10,749 bases of DNA. Source: JACQBY01 sp041486115. GTDB lineage: Bacteria > Nitrospirota > Nitrospiria > JACQBW01. Every line of letters starts with the position of its first letter. Position 1 is the first letter of the stretch. The position numbers and the translations under genes were made by a program. Below, piece after piece: positions 1 through 5,672 of the stretch. The notes beneath the pieces were generated by a model. That model did not search any database. It was not told where the DNA came from and was given only the letters and a program-made list of their open reading frames with translations. The stretch is taken from the NCBI GenBank assembly GCA_041486115.1, contig JBGPKT010000076.1:1-10749 (forward strand), given 5' to 3'.

Positions 1-49
1 CGCCCTCCCGTGCCCCCGCGTGAAGCCCCCCTAAAAGGGGTTGCTTCAC
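1..49. repeat. 49-base hairpin-bearing repeat, copy 1
   Basis: This is an exact 49-base match to positions 87-135, so the copies are 86 bases apart with a 37-base unique stretch between them. The left 19 bases are very C-rich. The right part is an imperfect palindrome: GTGAAGC (20-26) pairs with GCTTCAC (43-49), and CCCC (27-30) can pair with GGGG (37-40), leaving a small bulge. The window edge cuts off whatever lies to the left, so further copies may exist. It resembles a REP-type intergenic element more than a factor-independent terminator, because no T-run follows the stem on either strand. Confidence 0.85.
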
Positions 50-86
50 CTTATTATATCGGGGGGCCTTCGTAAAACTCACTCAA

Positions 87-135
87 CGCCCTCCCGTGCC
101 CCCGCGTGAAGCCCCCCTAAAAGGGGTTGCTTCAC
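87..135. repeat. 49-base hairpin-bearing repeat, copy 2
   Basis: Second exact copy of the 49-base unit, with the stem at 106-112 and 129-135. It ends at 135, and the stop codon of the minus-strand cytochrome gene occupies 136-138, so the hairpin would form immediately after the last codon of that mRNA. It may protect the 3' end of the transcript or pause polymerase; this is inferred. The spacer between copies (50-86) contains GGGGGGCCTTC at 61-71, which can pair almost perfectly with GAAGCCCCCC (22-31) of copy 1 and gives an alternative fold. Confidence 0.85.
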
Positions 136-1395
136 TTAAGCAGGAGGTGCGCAGGCGGGGTGCCTTTTTTCGGACCGGACCATCCCGGCCAGTTCTTTTC
201 CGAGAGTGACCTTTTCATCAAATAAAACAGTCTCAATCGGCGCAGGATCGTCCTTTGGAAGACCGAACTTTTCAATTAATCTCTTGTGTGCCCGGGGAGT
301 CATGATGTGGTAGGTCACTCTAGCTTCAAGCGTTAATGTTTCACCCTTCGAGGGGAGAGGATATTTAAATAAAAAATCCCTTTTTTCAAGCGGTTTCAGC
401 CGGTTGTCATAATATTCAAAAATCACCGGTTTCCAGATAAGCCACCGTCCAATGGTACTGGATGAAGTCTTTAGGACTTTCCCTTCGAGGTTCATGACGC
501 TAAATTCCACCGTAAAATACCTGTCGGGGTCTCCGGTCGGCAGGTTGTGTCCCGCCCCGCCATTGGTCAGGGATAACGTATAACGCGCCAGGCCGCCCGG
601 CTTCATTTCGCTATGCTCCGGCTTTAACTCTACCTTTAGCGCTCGATGAAGCATCTCGGGCTGATGCCCTCCCCACCATAAATGGCGCCGGACCTCTCTC
701 ACAGGACCTCCCTCCACAAGAGGCCTGTCGATTTTCGGCATGTGGCAGTCCTGGCAGATCATCCCTTTTTTGGCATACGGTCCGTTCTCCCATTCGACCT
801 GGGTATTGCAGGGGTTCCCGCGGTAAAACATAAATTTTTCTTTGGGAACATGGTGGCAGTCGAGGCAGAGCCGGGCCGACCGGAATTTAGGATCATACGC
901 CGTCGGATGCGGCGCCTCCATTTTTTCAAACGGACCATAGACCACTCCGTTCCGGACATGGCAAGCGGCGCAGGATATCCCCTCTTCTCGGAAAACGGCT
1001 TCAAAATTTGGATTTTTGACCTTGATCGGTTTTTCAATATTCTCATTTTGAAACCCCTGAATGAGATATTCCTGCTGGTTCTCGACCGGAGTGTGGCAGT
1101 TCAGGCAAACCCATATCTGCCGATCTTTTTTCCAGTAGGCCTGAAAAAAGGGGTCCTTCCAGGCGTTTCCGTGGATAGAGGCCTGCCATTCCTGATAAAT
1201 TTCGGTATGACACTTGCCGCAATCGCTGGCCTTAATCCCGCTGATTCCGGCCGGGACCGCCTGATACGGCACCGGTTTATCAAATGGCGGAGCGATTTTA
1301 AAAATTATCGGAGAGTATACGGTTTTGTAGTATCCCCATACGGCTATGGCCAGCGCAAGAAGAAGTACTGCCGACCACTTCCATTTTTTACTCAT
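136..1395 (-). CDS. membrane-anchored pentaheme c-type cytochrome
   Basis: The 419-residue protein has an N-terminal hydrophobic segment (about residues 8-22) after a short basic stretch, consistent with a signal anchor that puts the rest in the periplasm. Five CXXCH heme c motifs are visible, at residues 59-63, 97-101, 142-146, 177-181 and 214-218, all in the N-terminal half. Other histidines near them could be axial ligands. Residues from about 250 to the end carry no heme motif and look beta-rich, with an AGHNLPTGDPDRYF stretch (281-294) of a kind seen in the C-terminal part of other multiheme cytochromes. The likely role is electron transfer in respiration; donor and acceptor cannot be read from sequence. 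The start ATG at 1395 has GGAG about 10 bases upstream. The gene lies 34 bases downstream of nfo, so co-transcription is likely, and the 49-base repeat abuts its stop codon. Confidence 0.88.
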   Translation of the reverse strand: MSKKWKWSAVLLLALAIAVWGYYKTVYSPIIFKIAPPFDKPVPYQAVPAGISGIKASDCGKCHTEIYQEWQASIHGNAWKDPFFQAYWKKDRQIWVCLNCHTPVENQQEYLIQGFQNENIEKPIKVKNPNFEAVFREEGISCAACHVRNGVVYGPFEKMEAPHPTAYDPKFRSARLCLDCHHVPKEKFMFYRGNPCNTQVEWENGPYAKKGMICQDCHMPKIDRPLVEGGPVREVRRHLWWGGHQPEMLHRALKVELKPEHSEMKPGGLARYTLSLTNGGAGHNLPTGDPDRYFTVEFSVMNLEGKVLKTSSSTIGRWLIWKPVIFEYYDNRLKPLEKRDFLFKYPLPSKGETLTLEARVTYHIMTPRAHKRLIEKFGLPKDDPAPIETVLFDEKVTLGKELAGMVRSEKRHPACAPPA

Positions 1396-1429
1396 GACGC
1401 TTGATCTCCAGAAGTGAATGTTTTAATGA

Positions 1430-2278
1430 TCATTGGAGAATCATCTGACGGAGGGTCGAAAGGTTTTCTTCATCTTCTTTATGGGTCTCCCCTTTAGGCG
1501 TTTCCAATACCATCGGAATGGTTTTAAAACGGGGATCATTCATAAGAAATTGAAACGCTTCCAATCCGATATATCCTTTGCCGATATGCTCATGCCGGTC
1601 GACCCGCGACAGGAATTCCTTTTTGGAATCATTCAGGTGAAAGGCTTTGAGAGTTCCGAGTCCAACGATCTGGTCAAACGCTTCAAACGTCCGGTCGTAT
1701 CCCTCCCGGGTCCGGATATCATATCCAGCGGTAAATATATGGCAGGTATCGACACAAACTCCGATCCGTTCCGGAGTATTAAGGAGATCTAAAATCTGCC
1801 TCAAATGGTCAAATGTATATCCGAGGGTGGTGCCCTGGCCGGCGGTCGTTTCCATTAACGGGATAACCTTGAATCCTGATGTTTCAAGAAGAATGTCATT
1901 AAGACTCTCGGCTACGAACCGGCATCCATCGTCTTCTCCCGCGCCGAGATGCGCCCCCGGATGAAAAACCAGATAAGGAAGGTCCAGGCGCTCGCACCGC
2001 TCCATTTCGTCCAGAAAAGCATGGATCGATTTCTGCCGGTCGGGCTCTTTAGGACTCCCCAGATTGATTAAATAAGAATCATGGACCAGGATAGTGAAGT
2101 TTCCCCATTCCCGGCGGCTTTTTTTAAATTCGGCGATTTCTGCTTCCTGAAGCGGCTTTGACTTCCATTGGTTGGAGTTCTTGCTGAAAATCTGAAGCGC
2201 TTCGCACTTCACCTGCATGCCTCTTTCGATGGCCAGGTGGAGCCCGCCGCTAATTGACATGTGAGCGCCTAAAAGCAT
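1430..2278 (-). CDS. nfo: deoxyribonuclease IV (AP endonuclease, Nfo family)
   Basis: Endonuclease IV of base excision repair cuts DNA 5' of abasic sites and removes blocked 3' ends in the cytoplasm. The 282-residue protein has the family's length and TIM-barrel sequence from its first residues (MLLGAHMSISGG). All nine expected ligands of the trinuclear zinc site are present: H66 (VHDSYL), H106 (FHPGAHLG), E143 (METTAGQG), D177 and H180 (VDTCH), H214 (FHLNDSK), D227 and H229 (DRHEHIG), and E259 (LETP). The start ATG at 2278 is preceded by AAAGGGA at suitable spacing. It is transcribed away from the small membrane gene at 2393 and is the upstream member of a likely two-gene unit with the cytochrome. 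I see no functional reason for that pairing. Confidence 0.96.
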   Translation of the reverse strand: MLLGAHMSISGGLHLAIERGMQVKCEALQIFSKNSNQWKSKPLQEAEIAEFKKSRREWGNFTILVHDSYLINLGSPKEPDRQKSIHAFLDEMERCERLDLPYLVFHPGAHLGAGEDDGCRFVAESLNDILLETSGFKVIPLMETTAGQGTTLGYTFDHLRQILDLLNTPERIGVCVDTCHIFTAGYDIRTREGYDRTFEAFDQIVGLGTLKAFHLNDSKKEFLSRVDRHEHIGKGYIGLEAFQFLMNDPRFKTIPMVLETPKGETHKEDEENLSTLRQMILQ

Positions 2279-2312
2279 ACCATATCCCTTTGTTTGTTAT
2301 GCCTGTTGTGGA

Positions 2313-2342
2313 TTGACTGATGTCATCCAGACTGATGATTAT
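2313..2342 (+). promoter_or_regulatory. candidate sigma-70 promoter of the YvlD-family gene
   Basis: TTGACT (2313-2318) is followed 18 bases later by GATTAT (2337-2342), about 50 bases before the ATG at 2393. The -10 matches consensus at only four of six positions. A 7-base direct repeat, ACTGATG, occurs at 2316-2322 and 2331-2337, in and beside the spacer, and could be paired half-sites for a regulator. This rests on pattern matching only. Confidence 0.35.
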
Positions 2343-2392
2343 GGGGGAGAGGTGAACAGGGAGTCAAGGCTGTTCTATCACAGGGGGAAAAG

Positions 2393-2764
2393 ATGAATAT
2401 TTTTATTAAATGGCTCGTGAACACCATCGGGATTATTTTTGCAGGATACCTGATTAAAGGGATTTATGTTGAAAGTTTCACGACGGCCTTTGTGGCCGCC
2501 GGAGTTTTAGGCATCATCAATGTTTTAATTCGACCGATCTTTATTATTTTAACCCTGCCGATTAATATTTTAACCCTGGGGCTTTTTACATTTGTCATCA
2601 ACGGGGTCATTTTTTATTTCATCGGAAACCTTGTCAAAGGAATGGCGGTCGCCGATTTTTGGTCCGCCTTTATCGGAGCGCTCATGATCTCTTTCATCAA
2701 CGGCGCGGTTCATCTTCTTTTCAAACAGCCGCAAGATCAGAATTCTAATGCTTTAGACCGGTGA
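2393..2764 (+). CDS. small integral membrane protein, YvlD / phage_holin_4_2 family
   Basis: The 123-residue protein is almost entirely hydrophobic, with about four membrane segments (roughly residues 5-22, 29-52, 55-80 and 89-110) and a short polar C-terminal tail. The stretch from residue 43, NVLIRPIFIILTLPINILTL, and the following GLFTFVINGVIFYF are the hallmark of the family named for Bacillus YvlD. Despite the 'holin' label these are widespread chromosomal inner-membrane proteins of unknown function, and nothing phage-like surrounds this one. The ATG at 2393 has a strong ribosome binding site (AGGGGGAAAAG) just upstream. It appears to be a single-gene unit between divergent nfo and a terminator-like hairpin. 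Confidence 0.9.
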   Translation: MNIFIKWLVNTIGIIFAGYLIKGIYVESFTTAFVAAGVLGIINVLIRPIFIILTLPINILTLGLFTFVINGVIFYFIGNLVKGMAVADFWSAFIGALMISFINGAVHLLFKQPQDQNSNALDR

Positions 2765-2812
2765 AGCGCTCGGACTGACTCACCTACCGAAACGTCTGAA
2801 ATCATTTTCTGC

Positions 2813-2867
2813 TCCGCCTGATCAGCATCCAAGACGGATGCGGCGGATCTAAAATATTTATTTTTTT
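2813..2867 (+). terminator. rho-independent terminator after the YvlD-family gene
   Basis: Two nested arms pair: TCCGCC (2813-2818) with GGCGGA (2842-2847), and GCATCC (2825-2830) with GGATGC (2836-2841), the latter closing a 5-base loop. A T-rich stretch ending in seven or more T residues follows (about 2855-2867), correctly placed for plus-strand transcription. An internal bulge of six bases (2819-2824) interrupts the left arm. The T-run overlaps the last codons of the convergent PilZ gene. On the minus strand the hairpin lacks a following T-run, so any effect on pilZ mRNA would be weaker. Confidence 0.75.
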
Positions 2868-3220
2868 GTTTCTTGACAGGAAGCAATGAGCAAAGATAAA
2901 TATATTTTATCAATAGTGGAAATCTTCATGACCTCAATGCCACATTGGTATTCTATGGGTAACGTATCACTCATGGGTTCTGCCCAGACCACTTTGGCAT
3001 TAAGGGGAATTTCCAATTCCTGGTAATAAATGGTAATGTCAAGCAAAACTCCTTTGTTTAGGGAATGGGAGGCAATAAACATCAATCCTCCATGGCTCAG
3101 GTTTTGAATTTCGGCACACCCTTCTTTTCTTTCTTGATTAAGAACCCGATAGATCCCTTTCACATCCAAGTTGACTCTCGGAAATTCGCGGGGATTTTCA
3201 TGGAATAATCCTTTTACCAT
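2858..3220 (-). CDS. single-domain PilZ protein, predicted cyclic-di-GMP receptor
   Basis: The protein has 120 residues from the chosen ATG and is a lone PilZ domain with no partner domain. Both parts of the cyclic-di-GMP-binding signature are intact: RxxxR near the N terminus (REFPR) and N-x-S-x-x-G (NLSHGG) about 25 residues later. Family members bind the second messenger and act by protein contact on motility, polysaccharide export or other targets; the target here is unknown. A GTG directly precedes the ATG (3221-3223), but the AGAG-type ribosome binding site is five bases from the ATG and only two from the GTG, so 3220 is preferred. Codon use is AT-richer than nfo, yifB or the sdh genes. 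The leader carries a GEMM-I riboswitch, so this predicted receptor seems controlled by its own ligand at the RNA level too. Confidence 0.9.
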   Translation of the reverse strand: MVKGLFHENPREFPRVNLDVKGIYRVLNQERKEGCAEIQNLSHGGLMFIASHSLNKGVLLDITIYYQELEIPLNAKVVWAEPMSDTLPIEYQCGIEVMKISTIDKIYLSLLIASCQETKK

Positions 3221-3288
3221 CACTTCTCTTATGAGATTTTGACTTTTATAATACCCCTGGCACTCTTGTTCCTAATGGACTTCACGAT

Positions 3289-3357
3289 ACAAACAAAGAA
3301 AGCCGGACTACCAAAGCGACAGCTTCATCTTTGTCACCTCGGCGGCCCGGCTTTCTT
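3289..3357 (-). terminator. riboswitch expression platform: terminator-like stem competing with the aptamer
   Basis: Read on the minus strand, AAGAAAGCCGG (3357-3347) is perfectly complementary over 11 bases to CCGGCTTTCTT (3306-3296), and a U-rich stretch (UGUUUGU) follows. The 40-base loop can form a small inner hairpin (CAAAG 3333-3329 with CTTTG 3316-3312). The upstream arm is part of the aptamer: its first bases pair with TCTTAA (3376-3371) and the rest is the conserved GCCGGG segment. Aptamer and terminator therefore exclude each other, which predicts that ligand binding prevents termination and turns the gene on. The U-tract is interrupted by G residues, so termination may be partial. 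Confidence 0.6.
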
Positions 3358-3427
3358 AAAAAAAAATTTATTAAGACCCGATGGCTTTGCGTCCTGCTGT
3401 CACCAGCAGTTTGCCCTGATAGAAGGT
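3336..3427 (-). promoter_or_regulatory. cyclic-di-GMP riboswitch aptamer (GEMM-I)
   Basis: Read on the minus strand, this region shows the GEMM-I landmarks in order. AGGGCAAA (3417-3410) is followed by a 6-base-pair hairpin CTGCTG/CAGCAG (3409-3404 with 3399-3394) closed by a GNRA tetraloop, GTGA. Then come GGACGCAAAGCC (3394-3383), ATCGGGTCTTAA, a second stem TCTTAA/TTAAGA (3376-3371 with 3359-3354) with an AT-rich loop, and the 3' element AGCCGGGCCGCCG. An outer stem ACCTT (3427-3423) with GAGGT (3340-3336) can close the structure. The middle G of AGGGC (3415) aligns, as I count it, with G20 of the Vibrio Vc2 aptamer. G there is associated with cyclic-di-GMP, whereas cGAMP-type variants have A. 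The pilZ start lies about 115 bases downstream. Confidence 0.9.
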
Positions 3428-3474
3428 TATACTACTTACCCTCATTCATTTTCTTATCAATCTACTCTGCCGTT

Positions 3475-3503
3475 ATCATACAAAGTTTCAAAATGTAAGT
3501 CTA
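3475..3503 (-). promoter_or_regulatory. candidate sigma-70 promoter of the riboswitch-pilZ transcript
   Basis: On the minus strand TAGACT (3503-3498) is separated by exactly 17 bases from TATGAT (3480-3475), a five-of-six match to the -10 consensus. A start near 3468 would place the aptamer about 40 bases into the transcript and give a leader of roughly 250 bases. The position fits a riboswitch promoter, but this is a pattern match only. Confidence 0.45.
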
Positions 3504-3569
3504 CAAACAAATGTCCATTCGGACTTTTCCTGCCGGGATATTCTCCTCCCCGATATTAGAGTACATCTT

Positions 3570-3598
3570 TTGACTTATTCTTCTTATTAAGATATCTT
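3570..3598 (+). promoter_or_regulatory. candidate sigma-70 promoter of the hybrid kinase gene
   Basis: TTGACT (3570-3575) and TATCTT (3593-3598) are separated by 17 bases on the plus strand, giving five and four of six consensus matches. The predicted start, near 3605, lies about 85 bases upstream of the kinase ATG. It points away from the riboswitch-pilZ promoter about 70 bases to its left, so this gap is a divergent regulatory region. Confidence 0.45.
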
Positions 3599-3622
3599 TG
3601 AAACCGGACAAATTGGTTTCAA
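3598..3622. repeat. 8-base inverted repeat at the kinase transcription start
   Basis: TTGAAACC (3598-3605) and GGTTTCAA (3615-3622) form a perfect inverted repeat separated by 9 bases. It covers the end of the predicted -10 and the predicted start site, where a repressor operator would sit. Alternatively it forms a hairpin at the 5' end of the kinase mRNA. A T-rich run follows, so a weak attenuator is also conceivable. Confidence 0.5.
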
Positions 3623-3689
3623 TTTAAAAAAATTTTATTTTGATCCCTTTGGATGAGAATTTTTTTTTAGTCAAGCTCTTGAGGAAGAA

Positions 3690-5594
3690 ATGACTTTTGT
3701 TCTCACCAGAATTGAAAAATATTTCAAGAAATTAAATAAGACCTCCATCTTTGCTTTCGCAGTCTTTTTGGAAGCGATCATTGGTTGGGTTGATTATCTC
3801 AATGGTCCATTAGTTGCTTTTTCCTCTTTTTATGTGGTCCCCATTTTTATATCATGCTGGTATGGGGGCCAAAAACAAGGTCTCTTTATTTCATTACTAT
3901 CGGCCGGCATTAGATCCTTAATTTTTTATTTAGAATTACCTGCTGGCTTTTCTCATTGGTTGATGGCCTTTGCCTTGGCGCAAGAAGGATTGTTATACCT
4001 GTTTTTCTTTCTGTTTATTTCCCAGATACGAATCCAATTTAACAGGTTTTTAGAGCAAAAAATGGATCAAAATAAAACCCTTTCTTTGCTCAACTCAACC
4101 ATTGAGTCAACCACTGACGGTATTCTGGTTGTTGACAAAGATGGCAAAACCGTTTTTCTCGTTAACGAACAATTTTTGAAAATGTGGCATGTGCCTCAGA
4201 GTCTGGTTCAGATCATCAGAGAGTCTAAAAACGATCGTCCGTTGCTGTCTTATGTCACCACCCAGCTAAAGGATTCCTTTGCATTCTTTGAAAAAGTGAG
4301 GGAGTTATATAATCACCCGGAGGCTGAAAGTTTTGATACCCTTGAATTATCGGACGGTAGAGTTTTTGAGCGGTATTCGAAACCTCAGATGCTTGAAGGA
4401 AATTATCATGGAAGGGTCTGGAGCTTTAGGGACGTCACCGAAAAGAGAAAAACTGAATCGGAGCTTTTAAAGTCAATGAAGCTGGAGTCCATTGGACTCC
4501 TCGCGGGAGGAATCGCCCACGATTTTAATAACATTCTGACAGCTATTTTAGGGAACGTATCTCTTGCCAAGATGGAGTTAGATCCAAACTTATCCTCCTA
4601 TCGGTATTTAAGTGATACTGAAAAGGCCACGATGAGGGCAAAGGATCTGGCAAATCAATTACTCACCTTTACCAAGGGGGGTGCTCCTCAAAAAACACTT
4701 ACTTCTATTGTCCAAGTGTTACAGGATAACACCATATTTGCTTTGAGAGGATCTCACCTCAATCCCACGTTTTACTTTCCTGAAGATCTCTGGAGAGTTG
4801 AAATTGATCCCGGTCAGATCGCCCAAGTGGCACATAATCTTGTCATCAACGCTAAACAGGCCATGCAAGACGGGGGCGAAATTGTCATCAGAGCAGAAAA
4901 TGTCATCATGGACCAACAACATGCCAGATCACTTTTTATAAATCCTGGACCTTATATATTGGTTTGTTTTAAAGATACTGGGATGGGTATTTCTGAAAAT
5001 CTTATTCCTAAAATATTCGATCCTTTTTTCACCACGAAGGAAAATGGGTCTGGACTCGGTCTTTTTTCGACATACTTGATTGTCAGGAACCATCACGGGA
5101 CAATAACAGTCGAATCCCAGGTGGGAAAGGGGACATCCTTTTTTGTCTATTTACCTGCGGTGATCAATAAAAACTTCCTAGAAAATACGAAGAGCGATAC
5201 GATCTTATTTGGATCGGGAAGAATCCTTCTGATGGATGATGACGACTTGGTGAGGAATATGGCCAAGGCCATGATTCAGACGTTGGGTTATGAAGTGACG
5301 CTGGCCGCCAAAGGAGAAGAAGCTGTGGAATTGTATAGAAAGGCGAAGGAAATAAATCAACCCTACCAAGCCGTGATTCTGGATTTAACAATTCCGGGAG
5401 GAAAAGGGGGTAAACAAACCATTCAGGAACTATTGGCGTACGATCATAATGTACGGGCGATTGTTTCAAGCGGATATTCCAATGATCCCATCTTGGCCAA
5501 TTATCAGGAATTTGGATTTAAAGCATGTGTTGCGAAACCTTACCGAATTCAGGATTTAAGTAAAACTTTAAAAGATCTTATTCAAAGCGAATGA
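3690..5594 (+). CDS. membrane-bound hybrid histidine kinase (TM-PAS-HisKA-HATPase-REC)
   Basis: The 634-residue protein begins with about four hydrophobic segments (roughly residues 19-112), a membrane sensor module with little periplasmic sequence. A PAS-like domain follows (about 130-250), then a dimerisation domain with phosphoacceptor H277 in GGIAHDFNNILTAILGN. The ATPase domain shows an N box (HNLVINAKQAM, 382-392), G1 (DTGMGI, 429-434), F box (IFDPFFTTK, 442-450) and G2 (GSGLGL, 453-458). A C-terminal receiver domain (about 511-632) has the acidic patch D516-D518, phosphoacceptor D565 and K616. All catalytic residues appear intact. There is no DNA-binding output or Hpt domain, so signal passes to an unidentified partner, and the stimulus is unknown. 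GAGGA sits just upstream of the ATG. The coding sequence is visibly AT-richer than yifB next door. Confidence 0.93.
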   Translation: MTFVLTRIEKYFKKLNKTSIFAFAVFLEAIIGWVDYLNGPLVAFSSFYVVPIFISCWYGGQKQGLFISLLSAGIRSLIFYLELPAGFSHWLMAFALAQEGLLYLFFFLFISQIRIQFNRFLEQKMDQNKTLSLLNSTIESTTDGILVVDKDGKTVFLVNEQFLKMWHVPQSLVQIIRESKNDRPLLSYVTTQLKDSFAFFEKVRELYNHPEAESFDTLELSDGRVFERYSKPQMLEGNYHGRVWSFRDVTEKRKTESELLKSMKLESIGLLAGGIAHDFNNILTAILGNVSLAKMELDPNLSSYRYLSDTEKATMRAKDLANQLLTFTKGGAPQKTLTSIVQVLQDNTIFALRGSHLNPTFYFPEDLWRVEIDPGQIAQVAHNLVINAKQAMQDGGEIVIRAENVIMDQQHARSLFINPGPYILVCFKDTGMGISENLIPKIFDPFFTTKENGSGLGLFSTYLIVRNHHGTITVESQVGKGTSFFVYLPAVINKNFLENTKSDTILFGSGRILLMDDDDLVRNMAKAMIQTLGYEVTLAAKGEEAVELYRKAKEINQPYQAVILDLTIPGGKGGKQTIQELLAYDHNVRAIVSSGYSNDPILANYQEFGFKACVAKPYRIQDLSKTLKDLIQSE

Positions 5595-5611
5595 TCTCCG
5601 CTCTTTCCAAA

Positions 5612-5641
5612 TTGACTTTTGCGGTTTCGTTATCCTATTAT
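5612..5641 (+). promoter_or_regulatory. candidate sigma-70 promoter of yifB
   Basis: TTGACT (5612-5617) and TATTAT (5636-5641) are 18 bases apart, each matching consensus at five of six positions. A transcript starting near 5648 would have a leader of about 25 bases before the ATG at 5673 and would exclude the in-frame TTG at 5619 as a start. It lies in the 78-base gap after the kinase stop codon, so yifB probably does not depend on the kinase transcript. Confidence 0.5.
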
Positions 5642-5672
5642 TAGCCCCTATTTATTTGATACAGGCTGGATG

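Noticed and set aside
1..135. CRISPR array
   Set aside because: Only two repeats and one spacer are visible. The 49-base unit is long and very C-rich on one side, and no cas gene is in the window. It cannot be fully excluded because the window edge cuts the region.
682..1404. A 240-codon plus-strand frame opposite the cytochrome gene
   Set aside because: It is a shadow of the minus-strand gene, whose five CXXCH motifs prove the coding strand, and its translation has no recognisable domain.
2393..2764. Evidence of a prophage from the 'holin' family name
   Set aside because: Members of this family are common chromosomal membrane proteins, and no lysin, integrase or structural phage gene is nearby.
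3239..3559. A 106-codon plus-strand reading frame across the pilZ/kinase gap
   Set aside because: It runs antisense through the riboswitch and terminator stem, has no ribosome binding site, and its translation resembles no protein. The structured RNA on the other strand explains the sequence better.
5619..5672. An 18-residue N-terminal extension of YifB from the TTG at 5619
   Set aside because: The family starts at the position of ATG 5673, and a good promoter at 5612-5641 would start transcription downstream of the TTG.
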